Counted from the stretch's first letter, positions 29,805 through 40,055 are shown. The stretch is 64,000 nt of DNA from Nereocystis luetkeana (GCA_031213475.1 JARUPZ010000002.1:17538079-17602078); one strand, 5' to 3'. The notes: generated from the letters alone by a model not told the origin. Program-made: numbers and translations.

Positions 29805-30288
29805 GGGGGGGGGGGGGGGGTGTACTCGATAGGAGAAATGTACTCGATAACATGCATGGCCGTAGTCGTATGACCATAGACCCTCGCATCCCTACAATGC
29901 CGGGACGGAGCATGTCGGGTTTTCACCGACCAGGCAGACGTTGCTTGCACCAAGCACGAAGCGCCGTGAGGTGTCTGGCGAGTCGCGTGAAGGGTGAGCT
30001 GCATCCTACTAAGAAGCGCTTGTGAGGCGGACTTGCATGTGAATGACAGCTTGAATGAGTTAATTTAATTTCCGGTGTAGGCAATTCCAGAGACAGCAAT
30101 GGGAGTACTATGTAACTGCCTCTTTGGGTGCCTTACCTTGAACGCTACGTGATACGATCATTCCCAATTGTGCGGAGTAAAGGTTCTTCACCTCACACAA
30201 ATGATCTCTAACTCGACAATCAGCTGTGGGCGACCGCCCAGAACAAAAAAACGGTACCCTGGTTGTCTAGCTCCCGTAGTGAGCGGCA
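29805..30288 (-). repeat. Poly(C)-tailed family A, long inverted copy
   Basis: Read on the minus strand it runs from CTAGACAACCAGGGTACCG to TCCTATCGAGTACACC and ends in the C run seen as G at 29805-29820. It contains the conserved stem-loop region at about 30150-30215 and the block CACCCTTCACGCGACTCGCC. Confidence 0.85.
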
Positions 30289-30582
30289 GGGGGGGGGAAA
30301 AGGGGGGAAATAGGGAGGGAGGAAAGGGGGGAGGGAATACGCGAGTGGGAGGGACAGATAAAGGAGATAGAAGAGGGAATGAGGGGAATGGTTGTTTGAA
30401 CTCTTTTACCATCTACTGTAGCAGTCGGCTCTCTCCCCCCTCTCTCCCTGTTTCTCTCTCTGCGTATGCTTCTCGCTCTCCCCCCCCTCCACGTCCGACA
30501 CAGCCTGTAAGCACTCGACCTTACCATCTAATAGCCAGATACCTTGCCGCCTTCTCTCGTTATCGCCCCCCTCCCCGCGCTC

Positions 30583-30640
30583 ATTGTCGGATCTATGGTC
30601 ATACGGCTACGGTCACGCATAACATGAGCACTGCCCCCCC
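30583..30640 (+). repeat. Poly(C)-tailed family A, terminal fragment
   Basis: It contains ATCTATGGTCATACGGCTAC, GGTCACGCATAACATGAGCA and a C run. Only the terminal part is present. Confidence 0.6.
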
Positions 30641-30696
30641 CCCTCCCCCCACAACATCGCGCGCCTCCCTCCGCCCTATCTGTCGATCTCTTACCG

Positions 30697-30963
30697 ACAA
30701 GTGACCGGCGATCTTGGCCCCCCGCATGGGTAAAGCTCAAGAGCGACAGCCAGGGGGAAGGCGTTGCCGACGGCACCGGCAACAACAAAGCGCTCGTTCT
30801 CGCCAAGGGCCTGTTCTCGACACACCACCAGCGCTCAAAGCCATCAGGAATGGACTCTCAGGTGCAGCCACCACCTTTACAGCCGCCGCCGCCGCCGCTT
30901 CTCCCATCACCGCCACCGCTACCGCTGCCGCTGCCGCTGCCGCTGCCGCTAGAGCGAGAGTGA
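30697..30963 (+). CDS. Candidate proline-rich coding segment
   Basis: The frame reads WVKLKSDSQGEGVADGTGNN, KALVLAKGLFSTHHQRSKPS and GMDSQVQ, then a proline/leucine run coded by a GCCGCT/CCGCTG repeat, stopping at 30963. A donor-like CAG|GTGCAG follows GMDSQ. It could be an exon of the plus-strand gene whose exons lie at 32255 and 38056. No start codon or firm acceptor was found. Confidence 0.3.
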   Translation, partial: TSDRRSWPPAWVKLKSDSQGEGVADGTGNNKALVLAKGLFSTHHQRSKPSGMDSQVQPPPLQPPPPPLLPSPPPLPLPLPLPLPLERE

Positions 30964-31384
30964 GAGCGAATGCTATCTGTCGACTTGGCAGGGAATAGGG
31001 CATTACGACAAACAGGGCTTAGTTTCTTTCGACGTCTTCGCCCGATCCTTAACTCTTGTTAGGCAATAACATCAGGTCTCCGTGATCGGCGAAAAATGCT
31101 CCGCGAGAGCTTCGGTAGAAACGAGTGCAGTTCTGTTTTCGTGTGTGTTTTACTTGCCGCCCTTTTCTTGTTGTTTTTTCGCGTAGCCGGAATTTTGTGT
31201 TCTTGTTTGGCAATTGTCCTTCTTGATGGAGGACAAAATCGAATACGCTATTGGTCATAGGGTAAGGAACCCCCCCCCCCCCCTCTGCATCCCCTAACCC
31301 CCCCTCCCCCACCCTCCCTCAAACACGGAACACGGGAAATGCTGCCCAAAACGCGCTGGAACCCCGCCCCCCCCCCCACCCCCC

Positions 31385-31962
31385 TATTTTGTAACGGTTG
31401 GGTTGGTGTCTGTTGGCAACGACACCGTAAAATAGCCGCTCACTACGTGAGCTAGGCAACCAGGTTTGTTGGCAACAGCGCTGTAGAACATGTCGCTCAC
31501 TACGTGAGCTAGGCCAGGGTACCGCTTTTTTTGTTTTTGGGCGGTCGTCCACAGCGGGTCGTCGAGTTAGAGATCATTTGTGCGAGGTAAAGAACCTTTA
31601 CTCCGCACAAGGGAACTGATCGTATCGCGTAGTGTTCATGGTAAGGCACCCAAGAGGCAGTTACATAGTACTCGCATTTCTGTCTCTGGAATTGCCTACA
31701 CCGGAAATTAAATTAACTCATTCAAGCTGTCATCCATGTGCAAGTCCGCCTCACAAGCGGTTCTGTGTAGGATGCAGCTCACCCTTCATGCGACTCGCCG
31801 GACACCTCACGGCGCCTCGCGCTCGGTGCAAGCAATGTGTGCCTGGTCGGTCTAAACCCGACATGCTCCGTCCCGGCGTTGTAGGGATGCGAGGGTCTAT
31901 GGTCATACGACTACGGCCATGCATGAGTTCGAGCACATCTATCCTATCGAGTACACCCCCCT
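31385..31962 (+). repeat. Poly(C)-tailed family A, near full-length copy
   Basis: It starts just after a C-rich run with GGTTGGGTTGG and ends TCGAGTACACC plus C. The 5' hairpin block (GCTCACTACGTGAGC) is duplicated here, at about 31434 and 31497. The central stem-loop (TTGTGCGAGG...CCGCACAA) is intact. Confidence 0.85.
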
Positions 31963-31972
31963 CCTTCCCTTC

Positions 31973-32078
31973 CGAGCGATGTCTGCCTGGTCGGTGAAGC
32001 CCCGTCGTGCTCCATCCCGGCATTGCGGGGATGCGAGGGTCTATGGTCATGCATGCGACTGCGGCCATGAATGACGAG
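31973..32078 (+). repeat. Poly(C)-tailed family A, partial copy
   Basis: It begins at ATGTCTGCCTGGTCGGTGAA and ends CGACTGCGGCCATGAATGA, joined directly behind the previous copy. The terminal C run is missing. Confidence 0.7.
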
Positions 32079-32122
32079 CATGGGAACCGCTGCCCACCCC
32101 CCGCAAGTCCCCGGAACACCGA

Positions 32123-32123
32123 A

Positions 32124-32154
<31 letters not shown>
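32123..32154 (+). repeat. (CTG)n microsatellite, 10-11 units
   Basis: Uninterrupted CTG units. There is no supported reading frame across it. Confidence 0.85.
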
Positions 32155-32157
<3 letters not shown>

Positions 32158-32254
32158 TCCGGCAGTTTCTCGATAAAGCTCCGTGGCGTGCTTACAGCTA
32201 ATGTACCCTCGGGTATGTAGACATCTCACCCCTGTGCACTGCTGCGTCTGGTAG

Positions 32255-32343
32255 GTGAAAGATCTGGACACTCGGTTGCTGATTGGCTCCGTGGCCCAGA
32301 AGGCGCTGTGGCAGCAGGAGGAGCTGCGGCGCAAGCGCACCAG
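32255..32343 (+). CDS. Internal exon, charged helix, of B-box-like split gene
   Basis: The acceptor is CTGCGTCTGGTAG. The 89-base exon reads VKDLDTRLLIGSVAQKALWQ and QEELRRKRT and ends ACC AG, followed by the donor GTCAGC. It starts in phase 0 and ends in phase 2. The exon at 38056 begins with one base, G, that completes AGG, giving ...ELRRKRT-R-ESALWCGECKK.... The phase agreement and the smooth composition support a real junction. The segment should be a charged alpha helix, as commonly precedes or follows B-box fingers. It is too short for family assignment by itself. Confidence 0.55.
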
Positions 32344-32440
32344 GTCAGCAAACCTACTATTAATATTATATCTACGGTAGTACTTTGCAAGAGACCCGTC
32401 TCACCCGGCAAGGCTTTTTTAAAACTTAATATACTAATTT

Positions 32441-32880
32441 CAGTGTAAGGGGAAGGTCAGTCAAAGGCTCAAACCCCTGTCTCCTAGTATCCTTCATACA
32501 CTATTTCTAGTGCAGGGGGCGGTCAGTCAAGAAGTCAAACCGAGGTATTCTAGTAGCATATTTGCAGGTCAGTCCTGGCCTCAATATAGGGTTTTTAGTG
32601 CGGGGGGCGGTCAGTCAAGGCGGTCAAACCGCTATCTCCTATTACGGGGGGGCATGACCGTATTAAATAGGACCTACGGTAGACACAAAAGCCTATATAT
32701 TTCGTTTTTTTTGTTGACAATATTTGGTCCTACTTATTGTAGTCCCCCGTAATATTAATAGCACATTTGCAGATCAGTCGTGGCCTTCATGTCCTATTCC
32801 TAGTGTAGGGGACTGTCAATCAAGCGATCATACCGCCGCCTACTCGGCTATTTTCAGGTCAGCCTTGGCCGCGGGAAAAA
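32441..32880 (+). repeat. Repeat family I (GGTCAGTCAAG units), about 4 units
   Basis: GGCGGTCAGTCAAG or a close variant recurs at about 32452, 32518, 32608 and 32812, accompanied by CATTTGCAGGTCAGTCCTGG-like sequence and TCAAACCG. A MITE (32641-32753) sits between units. A further unit is at 36730-36783. Confidence 0.65.
32641..32753. repeat. 107 bp MITE family 1, copy 1
   Basis: Terminal inverted repeats ATTACGGGGGGGCATG and GTAGTCCCCCGTAAT enclose GGACCTACGGTA and CAATATTTGGTCC. This copy is nested within repeat family I. It is the leftmost clear copy in the window. Confidence 0.8.
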
Positions 32881-32983
32881 AACAAACAAGCGGAGATTTG
32901 ACGGCGAATATGAGCTTGCCTTAAGAAACAAACCTCCGTTTTCGTGCCAGCGTCGAAGCCGGATATCTCTGCTGTGCTCTGCT

Positions 32984-33177
32984 CTGCTGTCCCTTTTCCT
33001 GAGTTGGTATTTGCTTCCACTCCTCCAGAGTTGTCGAAGCCTGTCTTGCGACCACGGAATAGACGATGGAGATGAATGACTGTCAGAACAACGACAGCAA
33101 ACAACAACAACGACATCACCACCACCACCACCACCAACAACAACAACAATAACAACAACAACAACAACAACAACCAT
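32984..33177 (+). repeat. (AAC)n-tailed repeat with long ACC/ACA microsatellite
   Basis: TTCCACTCCTCCAGAGTTGT, GAAGCCTGTCTTGCGACCAC and CTGTCAGAACAACGACAGCA lead into AAC, ACC and ACA arrays from about 33096 to 33177. It matches 43828-43925. The poly-asparagine frame across the tail is not a gene. Confidence 0.7.
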
Positions 33178-33596
33178 ACCCGAAGATCCATACCCGAAGA
33201 ACCTTTCATTCGAGTTTGGCGAGATCGACACAGCTGGGTTTCGACCGGGGCGGACCGGAGTACGTACCACGAGCCAGCGTGTTTTTTTACTTCGTATCCT
33301 CTCAGCGCAACTCGATGCCACGGAAAAAAAAAGCGCATCTGTAATGTGTTACACCCAACAGCGCGGGAGCACCTTTAGCCTGATGGCATCGTACAAAGTA
33401 AAACCTTGCGACGCCTACCGTATGACACACAAGGCAACACAACCCCTGGGATAACTTTCAGCGCCGATTTTTCGCCAAAAGCTGGGAGGGCGTTGAGGGG
33501 CGGTTTTGGGAAGGTCTCGTCGAGATATTTCCATTGACGCGTCGCCAGGCGCTTGTACTCCGGCCGTTGTCTATAAACTATCTTCGAAATTCGTCC

Positions 33597-34010
33597 ATCG
33601 GGCGTGTTATCTTATCACACGTGTTACAGAGGGTGTGTTGTGTTGTCACACGTGTGATGCGGGGGGGGTATTATCTTATCACACGTGTGATAGGGGGTGT
33701 GTTATGTCATCGCGCGTGTTGCAGGCGCTGTTATGCTATCACACGTGTTACAGGGGGTGTGTTATATTATCACACTTGTGATAGGGGTGTGTTATGTTGT
33801 TGTACGTGTTATAGGGGGGGTGATAGGTTGTCACACCTGTGTGATCAAGGGGGTGTGTTGTGCTATCACAAGTGTGATAGGGGTGTGTGTTACGTTACTG
33901 TACGTGTTATAGGGGGTGTGTTCTCTTATCACATGTGTTACAGGGGGGGGGTGTTATCTTATCACACGTGTTACAGAGGGTGTGTCATCTTATCACACGT
34001 GTGATACTTT
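33597..34010. repeat. ~27 bp minisatellite with palindromic CACACGTGTG core
   Basis: About 15 units of TTATCACACGTGTTACAGGG plus GGTGTG, varying in length from 25 to 32 bp. The core TCACACGTGTGA is a palindrome and contains the E-box CACGTG. Units vary and there are no unique spacers, so this is not a CRISPR array. Confidence 0.9.
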
Positions 34011-35417
34011 CAAAATGGTTGGCCGTGCTGGGTATAAATAACGCAGACAAACTTAAGACAGTCGTTCGGTATTGATCGTCCCTGCCCGCCTTTGCTCGTC
34101 TCTGCCGCAATCACCTCTTCCAAAAGACTTATCGAGCTGCAACGGCATCCTGGCCGCGAGCTCCCGGCGCTGGTGCCCGAATCTCCCGCGACGCCCCCTC
34201 AAGCGGAGAAAAAAAACGGTAAGCTACGCCTTAAAAAAAGAAAAATGAGACGCCCTAACCAACGTATACTCGAGTGATCGCTGTAAAAATAGTCGGTTTT
34301 CTGCATCTTGAGCTCCCCGAGCGACTCTCAATACCACCACGGTGAAAGCTGTTGTTGCGCGTACGGCGTAACTTCCGTTGCACCCGCACCGCTTTCCATC
34401 TCCATTTGTGTGTTCGGCAGAGCTTTCCTTATCCCCAGCGGTACATAGCTTTTCTACGGCAACGCATACGACATTTATTTAGAGTAGTTCCTTCGTTTTA
34501 GATCGAGCGCAACAATCACGATCCGTGTGACAAAACACAACATGAAACGGGCTTGTAACAGCTGTAAAAGTGCGTTTTGTCGCGTGATATCACTTTGTAA
34601 AAAGAAATATCACGTTCAATACGCCGCGAGTAGTCGTGTGGCAGAAATGTTTCTTGTCGATTTTAATGTAAGTTTGCCGTAGTCACGATCCGTGACAAAC
34701 AGCAGTATCACGATTCGCCAGCCTGCTGCATGTAATCTGCATCAAACCTTGGGCCTCTAGTGCCGTCTCTGCCCCGCTGCGTGCTACGCTCGCAGGTTGG
34801 CTACTGCAGATCGGCCCAAGGATGCTACTCGCATTGCAGATGTGACTGTAACGTTGCGTTACCACGTTGTCATAAATGGCAACCGGACTTTGATCAATGG
34901 TTGATCTTTTTTGTTGCGCTTGATTCAACCATTGCTCCTAGCCCGTGAAGTGGTCCTGATTAGCGGCTTGGCCTCTGCAGACTGGCCCAAGGTTCCCTGG
35001 GCTATGCCGTTGCAACCGTGCCTTCAGCTGATCAGATTGGTCTACTTAATCCAATACGTACACAACCCATATTCGCTCGTGCCTCGACCATACGCCGCTT
35101 TTTTTTCGTCACGGGTCGTCACACTTTGTTCTCGTTAGGAAGCGGGTTTAACAGTCGTGCTCCGGACCACTTTTTTCTTTGGTTTCATCGTATCGATTGC
35201 ATCAATGAGTCAGCGCCGCTGAGCTCATGGGGAGCCGCGCGCCGTCTCGATGCCACGACGGGTCAAAGCACACGCTGTACACCGCCACCCGGGTAGGCAA
35301 CAGCTTCAGACACTGTGCGGTGTATACCCTGGTACTGCGTGCCCCACGTTTTCTTTCTTCCCGCTCTAGCCGTCCCTTCTTCCTTGCCCCCCCCCCCCCA
35401 CTTCACCCCCCCCCTCC
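34011..35417. other. Unassigned stretch with short duplications
   Basis: TGCAGATCGGCCCAAGG near 34806 recurs as TGCAGACTGGCCCAAGG near 34976. CAATGGTTGA and TCAACCATTG form a 10 bp inverted repeat near 34896-34934. CACGATCCGTG recurs near 34515 and 34684. No gene was recognised. Confidence 0.35.
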
Positions 35418-35955
35418 TACTATATAGGTTGGGTTGGCGTCCGTTGGCAACGACACTGCAAAAGCATGCCGCTCACTACGTGAGCTTGAGAACCAGGGTC
35501 CCTTTTTTGTTTTTGTTTTGTTTTGGCGGTCGCCCACAGCTGGTCGTCGAGTTAGATCATTTGTGCGAGGTGAAGAACCTTTACTCCGCACAAGTGGGAA
35601 TGATCGTATCACGTAGTGTTCAAGGTAAGGTACCCAAGAGGCAGTTACATAGTACTCCCATTGCTGCCTCTGGAAGTGGCTACACCGGAAATAATATCAA
35701 CTCATTGAAGCTGTCGTCCATATGCAAGTCCGCCTCACAAGCGGTTCTTAATAGGATTCAGCTCACCCTTCATGCGACTCGCCGGACACCTCACGGCGCT
35801 TCGCTCTTGGTGCAAGCAATGTCTGCCTGGTCGGTGAAAACCGGAAACCCGTCCCGGCATTGTAGGGATGCGAGGGTCTATGGTCATACGACTGCGGCCA
35901 TGCATGAGATCGAAAACAGCTCTCCTGTCGAGTACACCCTCTCCCCCCCAACTCG
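35418..35955 (+). repeat. Poly(C)-tailed family A, full-length copy
   Basis: It begins TACTATATAGGTTGGGTTGG immediately after C-rich sequence and ends CCTGTCGAGTACACC plus C/T-rich sequence. All internal blocks are present: GCTCACTACGTGAGC, TTGTGCGAGGTGAAGAACCT, CAAGTCCGCCTCACAAGCGG, GGGATGCGAGGGTCTATGGT. Confidence 0.85.
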
Positions 35956-36219
35956 AAGGAAAAGGCAGCATTTTCCCACAGCCCGCAGCTACCGCCGCCA
36001 CCGCTGTCGCCACGCGGGCACTGCAATGCCGCTGTCCCCCGTCTCCCCTTCGTTCCCGTCGTCTCCCCTCCTCTCCCACCCACGCCAAGACAAGCACAAA
36101 TGGCTGCCTACAGCCCGCAGCCGAAGATGGACACGGACAATGGTCGTGGCTGTCTACGTTAGTTGCTTCACGTTCTTATCACCCCTCCTTCCCCAGTCAA
36201 ATATTGCGGATTCCCACAG

Positions 36220-36622
36220 CTCATACCCGGCATCCGCCGCTGCCGACGCCGCCACCGCCGCTGCCGCCGCTGCCGCCCCCACCTCAGAAAACACCACGAG
36301 TGGCCCTGTTGTCGAGGACGCCGGCGATCGCCACCACCGGGGCCGATCCCCGCCTACCGCAGCATCCTCGAGGCTGCTGGAGCCTTCCCTCTTCTGCTCC
36401 GCCCTGGGGCACGGCGATTCCAGCACAGCTTCTGGAACTCCTCCGCCTCGAAGTTACCTGGTTGCACCGAGCTCGGCAAGCGGAGGTAGCAGAGCAAGCG
36501 GAGCGGGTGGAGCGGGCGTTGCGGGCAGCGAGGTCGCATCGACAGGGATGTCCGTTGGATCCACGGGGTCCAACTCGCTGTCGACCGGGACGAGGTCGAG
36601 GGACAGCTCTTCTACGCGCCAG
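36220..36622 (+). CDS. Candidate GC-rich exon with coiled-coil-like frame
   Basis: The acceptor GATTCCCACAG and donor CGCCAG|GTAGAT enclose 403 bases that are open in more than one frame. One frame ends in a convincing amphipathic helix, AQLLELLRLEVTWLHRARQA, then EVAEQAERVERALRAARSHR. Another is alanine/serine-rich (SSYPASAAADAATAAAAAAA). The minus strand has a third option. Neither plus frame fits in phase between the exons at 32255 and 38056, so it may be a separate or decayed gene. Confidence 0.3.
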
Positions 36623-36729
36623 GTAGATGCAGTCCTTGTGGTCGTGGCGAATTTGAGACACAGAAGCTTCCAGCAAAAAACGCCTGTATACTCGTAGGAG
36701 ACCTGTCTTTTTGTTTTTGGCGCGTCAAG

Positions 36730-36840
36730 TGTAGGGGGGGGGGGGGGGCGGTCAGCCAAGGGGTCGAAAAGCACGGCCTCCTGAACCCTTTTTGCTCTTT
36801 GAGTGGTTTGTACCCAAAACAAGACTGCAGTTTTTACCCT
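36730..36840. repeat. Family I unit followed by a foldback-element arm
   Basis: AAGTGTAGG, a G run and CGGTCAGCCAAGGGGTCGAA match family I. Then AACCCTTTTTGC, TTTGAGTGGTTTGTACCC and AAAACAAGACTGCAG match one arm of the foldback palindrome. Confidence 0.5.
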
Positions 36841-37587
36841 CATAGATAGGGTGAATGGCATCTTTGGCTACCAGCACACATAGCCCGGGGAGCGAGCTAT
36901 TCTAGTCTCCCCTGCGTTGCCTTCCTAAACTTTCATCCTTTTAGGCGTGTTATATGTACGAGGCGTGCGTTTTTTCGCTCATGTGTGGTGAGGTCGAGAT
37001 GTCCTGTGCGGACTCGGAACAGAAGTGGCGGCGGGCACCGCGGGGGTTGACTCGACGGAATCGTCAATGAGTTAACGTTTCCCTCATGCACCCACCCATT
37101 CAAAAACCCAAGAAATATCTCGACGACGGTACTTATACCACGCACGAGGCAATATAGCTTATTTTTTTCTTCGGGTTACGCTCGCCCCCCCCCGCCCCCC
37201 CTCCCTCCTCCGTCTCTCGCTATGGCGGCATATTATCCCACCCCCGTGCCCCGTTTTCAATTTCTTGCGAACGGCATTGCTGTACGCTGACGGCAGCGCT
37301 TTTTTTCTCGTGCTGATTCTCGTCGACGTTGCGATTTTTGCTACCACGCCCGCTCGTCGCGCCGCAGTCACCGTCGCGGGAGGTCATCGTCCTACCGTGT
37401 CGACTCTGCCGATTGAGGTATGCACGCTGTGTAAAAATCATACTGGTACATATCAGATGTCGGTGTTGCCAAAAGTTAAAGTAGTAAAAACGGGAGTGGT
37501 GGGAAAAATATTGGAATAGTGGCAAAGCTCTCTGGTGACGCGTTGAAGTACGTGGTGTGATTGCTGGAGAGGGTTAATAAAATAAGA

Positions 37588-37700
37588 CCGACCTGTAGAG
37601 AATCTGACGCCGGAGGAGATCCGCATGCCGTCCGACCGAAAATCTCGCACTTTTTTTGTTTGTTTTTTTATGCCTTTCCACCAGCGCATACAGCGCATAT
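37588..37700 (+). repeat. Dispersed repeat family E, copy 2
   Basis: It contains GGAGATCCGCATGCCGTCCG, ACCGAAAATCTCGCAC, a TTTGTTTGTTTTTTT tract and CACCAGCGCATACAG, matching 26334-26440. Confidence 0.6.
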
Positions 37701-37790
37701 TACACAGTGCATACAGCGCATACAGTGCATGCAGCGCACACAGCGCATACAGCGCATATAGCGCATACAGTGCATACAGCGCATACGGTC
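37682..37790. repeat. CATACAGCG/CATACAGTG array
   Basis: About a dozen 9 bp units (CAGCGCATA, CAGTGCATA, CAGCGCACA) follow the end of family E, so the array may be that element's simple-sequence tail. Confidence 0.85.
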
Positions 37791-38055
37791 GACGACAGTT
37801 CAATTATCCGTCAGCAATGCTTCCCACGTAGCATGAAGAAAGTACGCCCTATGTATTGATCCTTTCAGTGCTGCACCGTACAGTACAGAAGCCTAAATCA
37901 GAGTCTGATTCGGAGTCATTTGTCCTCACAGCTTAAGGCCAGAAGGGGTTGTGATGAATAGTTTATATTTCGCGTTGGCTCTATCTGCTGTACGATAAAA
38001 AACATCTGACACGAGCACGTAACGTGCGATACGGTTTTTTTGTGGCACGTCACAG

Positions 38056-38173
38056 GGAGTCGGCGCTGTGGTGCGGCGAATGCAAGAAGGCTTACTGCGT
38101 GGCCTGCTTCGAGACCGTGCCGCACCACCAGGCGACGGGCCTTAAGTTCGCCGCCCGATACGCCTCCAAACCG
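38056..38173 (+). CDS. Internal exon encoding a B-box-like zinc finger
   Basis: Acceptor GGCACGTCACAG, donor CCG|GTAACC. In the phase that continues from 32343, the exon reads ESALWCGECKKAYCVACFET, VPHHQATGLKFAARYASKP. The ligand pattern is C-x2-C-x4-C-x2-C-x5-H-H, which is the C-terminal half of a B-box zinc finger (protein-protein interaction module, two zinc sites). The exon is GC-rich while its flanks are AT-rich and repetitive. It ends in phase 0. The next exon is not certain; 51757-51876 is on the same strand and starts in phase 0, but that would need a 13 kb intron. Confidence 0.6.
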
Positions 38174-39030
38174 GTAACCCCTCGGGGAGAGGGAGGCATG
38201 CCCGGGGCCCTTACTGCCGTTCATGGCGGGACACAGTTTAGCACCTGGTGGTCCGAACCAAGTATGATGTGCGAACACATCAGGGGAACTCCGTGTTTTT
38301 TTTTGTTGGTCCATTGACGATTCTAGCTGTTATCAGTACAAAGTATTACTACGGCCACCCGTCAAAAATAGGATTGTTGTCATGTCCGCCATGCCACAAC
38401 GTGTGCGGCTTGAGCTTCGAGGCCGATGGCTATGAGCATCTCCAGACAGAAGAGGAAACCGAAGGAAACCAAGAAAAAAAAATGGAAACCTACGGTTGGC
38501 GTGTACTGTTTATGTTATTGTTGGGTTTTTTTTACTTCGTGTTCGGCTCCAATCTCGACCCTCTCCGCGAGCAAACAGGAGAAATGACACCAAGAAACTT
38601 TTACACAAGTCACCACAATATTTTTCCTGCCTGCTTCCAGACTAAAATCGGTGCGTACGCTTCTCATCTGGCATACCGCTCTGGACTCTGGACGGAAGTA
38701 TAAGGATTATTGTTTCTTCATACTGCTGTATAAACGCTCTCCTTAGTTACGGTCAGAGTGGTATAATACGGGTACTAGCATCAATCTACGGTTATGTATT
38801 TGCCTCCCAAGCCGCATCGAGTCTCACTCCCCACGCCACCGCGGTGTTTTGGCGCCAGTAAAAGCATACGCACCGCGGTGTTTTTTACTGCACGCACAGC
38901 TATCTCTGGAAATGCAAGGGACGATGTTTATTTTGTCCGGCCAAATTTGTACCTGGTATGGCATAGGAGGGCGTGGCGCTCTTGGGCAGCTCTATTTTGC
39001 GCTTTTTAGGCGTCGTAAGTCGGTTTTGCT
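38174..39030. other. Unassigned stretch right of the B-box-like exon
   Basis: Presumably intron. A plus-strand frame at 38248-38703 includes a hydrophobic segment but has no splice or domain support. One TACCTGGTA lies at 38949. Confidence 0.35.
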
Positions 39031-39290
39031 TGGTTCGGTTCGGTTCGGTTCGGTTCGGTTCGGTTCGGTTCGGTTCGGTTCGGTTCGGTTCGGTTCGGTT
39101 CGGTTCGATTCGGTTCTGTTCGGTTCGGTTCGGTTCGGCTCGGTTCGGTTCGGTTCGGTTCGGTTCGGTTCGGTTCGGTTCGGTTCGGTTCGGTTCGGTT
39201 CGGTTCGGTTCGGTTCGGTTCGGTTCGGTTCGGTTCGGTTCGGCTCGGTTCGATTCGGTTCGGCTCGATTCGGTTCGATTCGGTTCGGTT
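39031..39290. repeat. (GGTTC)n satellite, about 52 units
   Basis: A 260 bp block of the pentanucleotide GGTTC with a few point variants (GGCTC, GATTC, GTTCT) that cluster toward both edges, as expected for an array homogenised in the middle. It is open in several frames (RFGSV repeats) simply because the unit is 5 bp. Confidence 0.95.
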
Positions 39291-39589
39291 GTCTCTCGCT
39301 TTTTGTAAGCATCGCAACTCAGTTAAGCCCTGACATGCTTCACTCTATATAACTCTTTCCCTTCATCAAAAATTCTTCAAGTCTACCGGTACAATTCCAA
39401 GATTAGGTGTTTGAAAAGGTTTGTACTTCACCTTATACCCCTCAGGGTCACAGGAGGAGTGTTCTGCGTGTGAAGCCCACGCCGCACATGGTTGGACGAC
39501 GAACAAACCGACGATAGACTACTCGTACATCTATCTACCTACACCGGATTCCCTTTTGTTTCGGTTTCTGTTTTTTTTTTTGTGCTTTT

Positions 39590-39652
39590 CTTTCATGACT
39601 GACCAACGTTGAAGCTCATGCTATACATACCTTCATCGTCGGATGGCAAACA
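39590..39652 (+). repeat. LINE 3' terminal block
   Basis: It contains CATGACTGACCAACGTTGAA, GCTCATGCTATACAT and GTCGGATGGCAAACAGAATG. It matches the termini at 8941-8990 and 11455-11500, with only a weak A-rich tail. Confidence 0.55.
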
Positions 39653-39865
39653 GAATGAATGGCAGCACAATCTCTTCGCTCTCGTGGTTATTTGCAGGGG
39701 AACTCTACCTCGTCTTCGCCACCGGAAGGCGACGCAGGGGTTAAGGGGGGCGCCAGCAAGGGGGGGTGGAACACCTGCGAAGGAAGGTGAAAGCGAGGGG
39801 CCGCCGAAACAAAAGAACCGATCGCGGTTTCTTATCATTAGGTTCGCTAGCAGAGAATTTAGAGC

Positions 39866-40055
39866 ACCGCCCACCTCACCACCCACCGGGTTTCATTTTG
39901 GCTCGCTTGCAGAGCATCCACCGTCCACTCCTGGGGCACGCATGTGTTCTTGTCACCACACCACCTTGCACCACCCACCGGGTTGCTATTATTAGCAGTT
40001 TCGCAGACAGAGCATCCGCCACCCACCCTTTCGGGACGCGTGTGTGTGCTCATGT
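39866..40055 (+). repeat. Imperfect tandem pair, ~110 bp
   Basis: CACCACCCACCGGGTTTCAT...GCAGAGCATCCACC...GGGGCACGCATGTGT is followed by CACCACCCACCGGGTTGCTA...GACAGAGCATCCGCC...GGGACGCGTGTGTGT. The two units are diverged. Confidence 0.6.

Larger units (their letters stand above)
32344..38055 (+). other. Inferred 5.7 kb intron filled with repeats
   Basis: Bounded by GTCAGC and GGCACGTCACAG. It contains family I repeats, a MITE, a CAA-tailed element with a long ACA/ACC microsatellite, the CACACGTGTG minisatellite, a family A copy and a CATACAGCG array. Extra exons inside, such as 36220-36622, are possible but their phases do not fit a simple cassette between the flanking exons. Confidence 0.45.

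Noticed and set aside
31385..31962. Family A copies as protein-coding genes
   Set aside because: Frames such as RGSMVIRLRPC recur in all copies but start and stop at different places and are interrupted at random; conservation is at the DNA or RNA level.
33534..34004. Plus-strand open frame in the CACACGTGTG region, also a possible CRISPR array
   Set aside because: The frame is just the minisatellite translated. Units vary in length and have no unique spacers, so it is not CRISPR; the sequence is also eukaryotic.
35315..36219. First two-thirds of a 460-residue plus-strand frame
   Set aside because: It runs through a poly(C) run and a whole family A repeat copy. Only the part from 36220 has splice-site support and is listed separately.
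38849..39352. Open frames on both strands with RFGSV or NRTEP repeats
   Set aside because: Produced by the GGTTC satellite, which is open in several frames because the unit is 5 bp.
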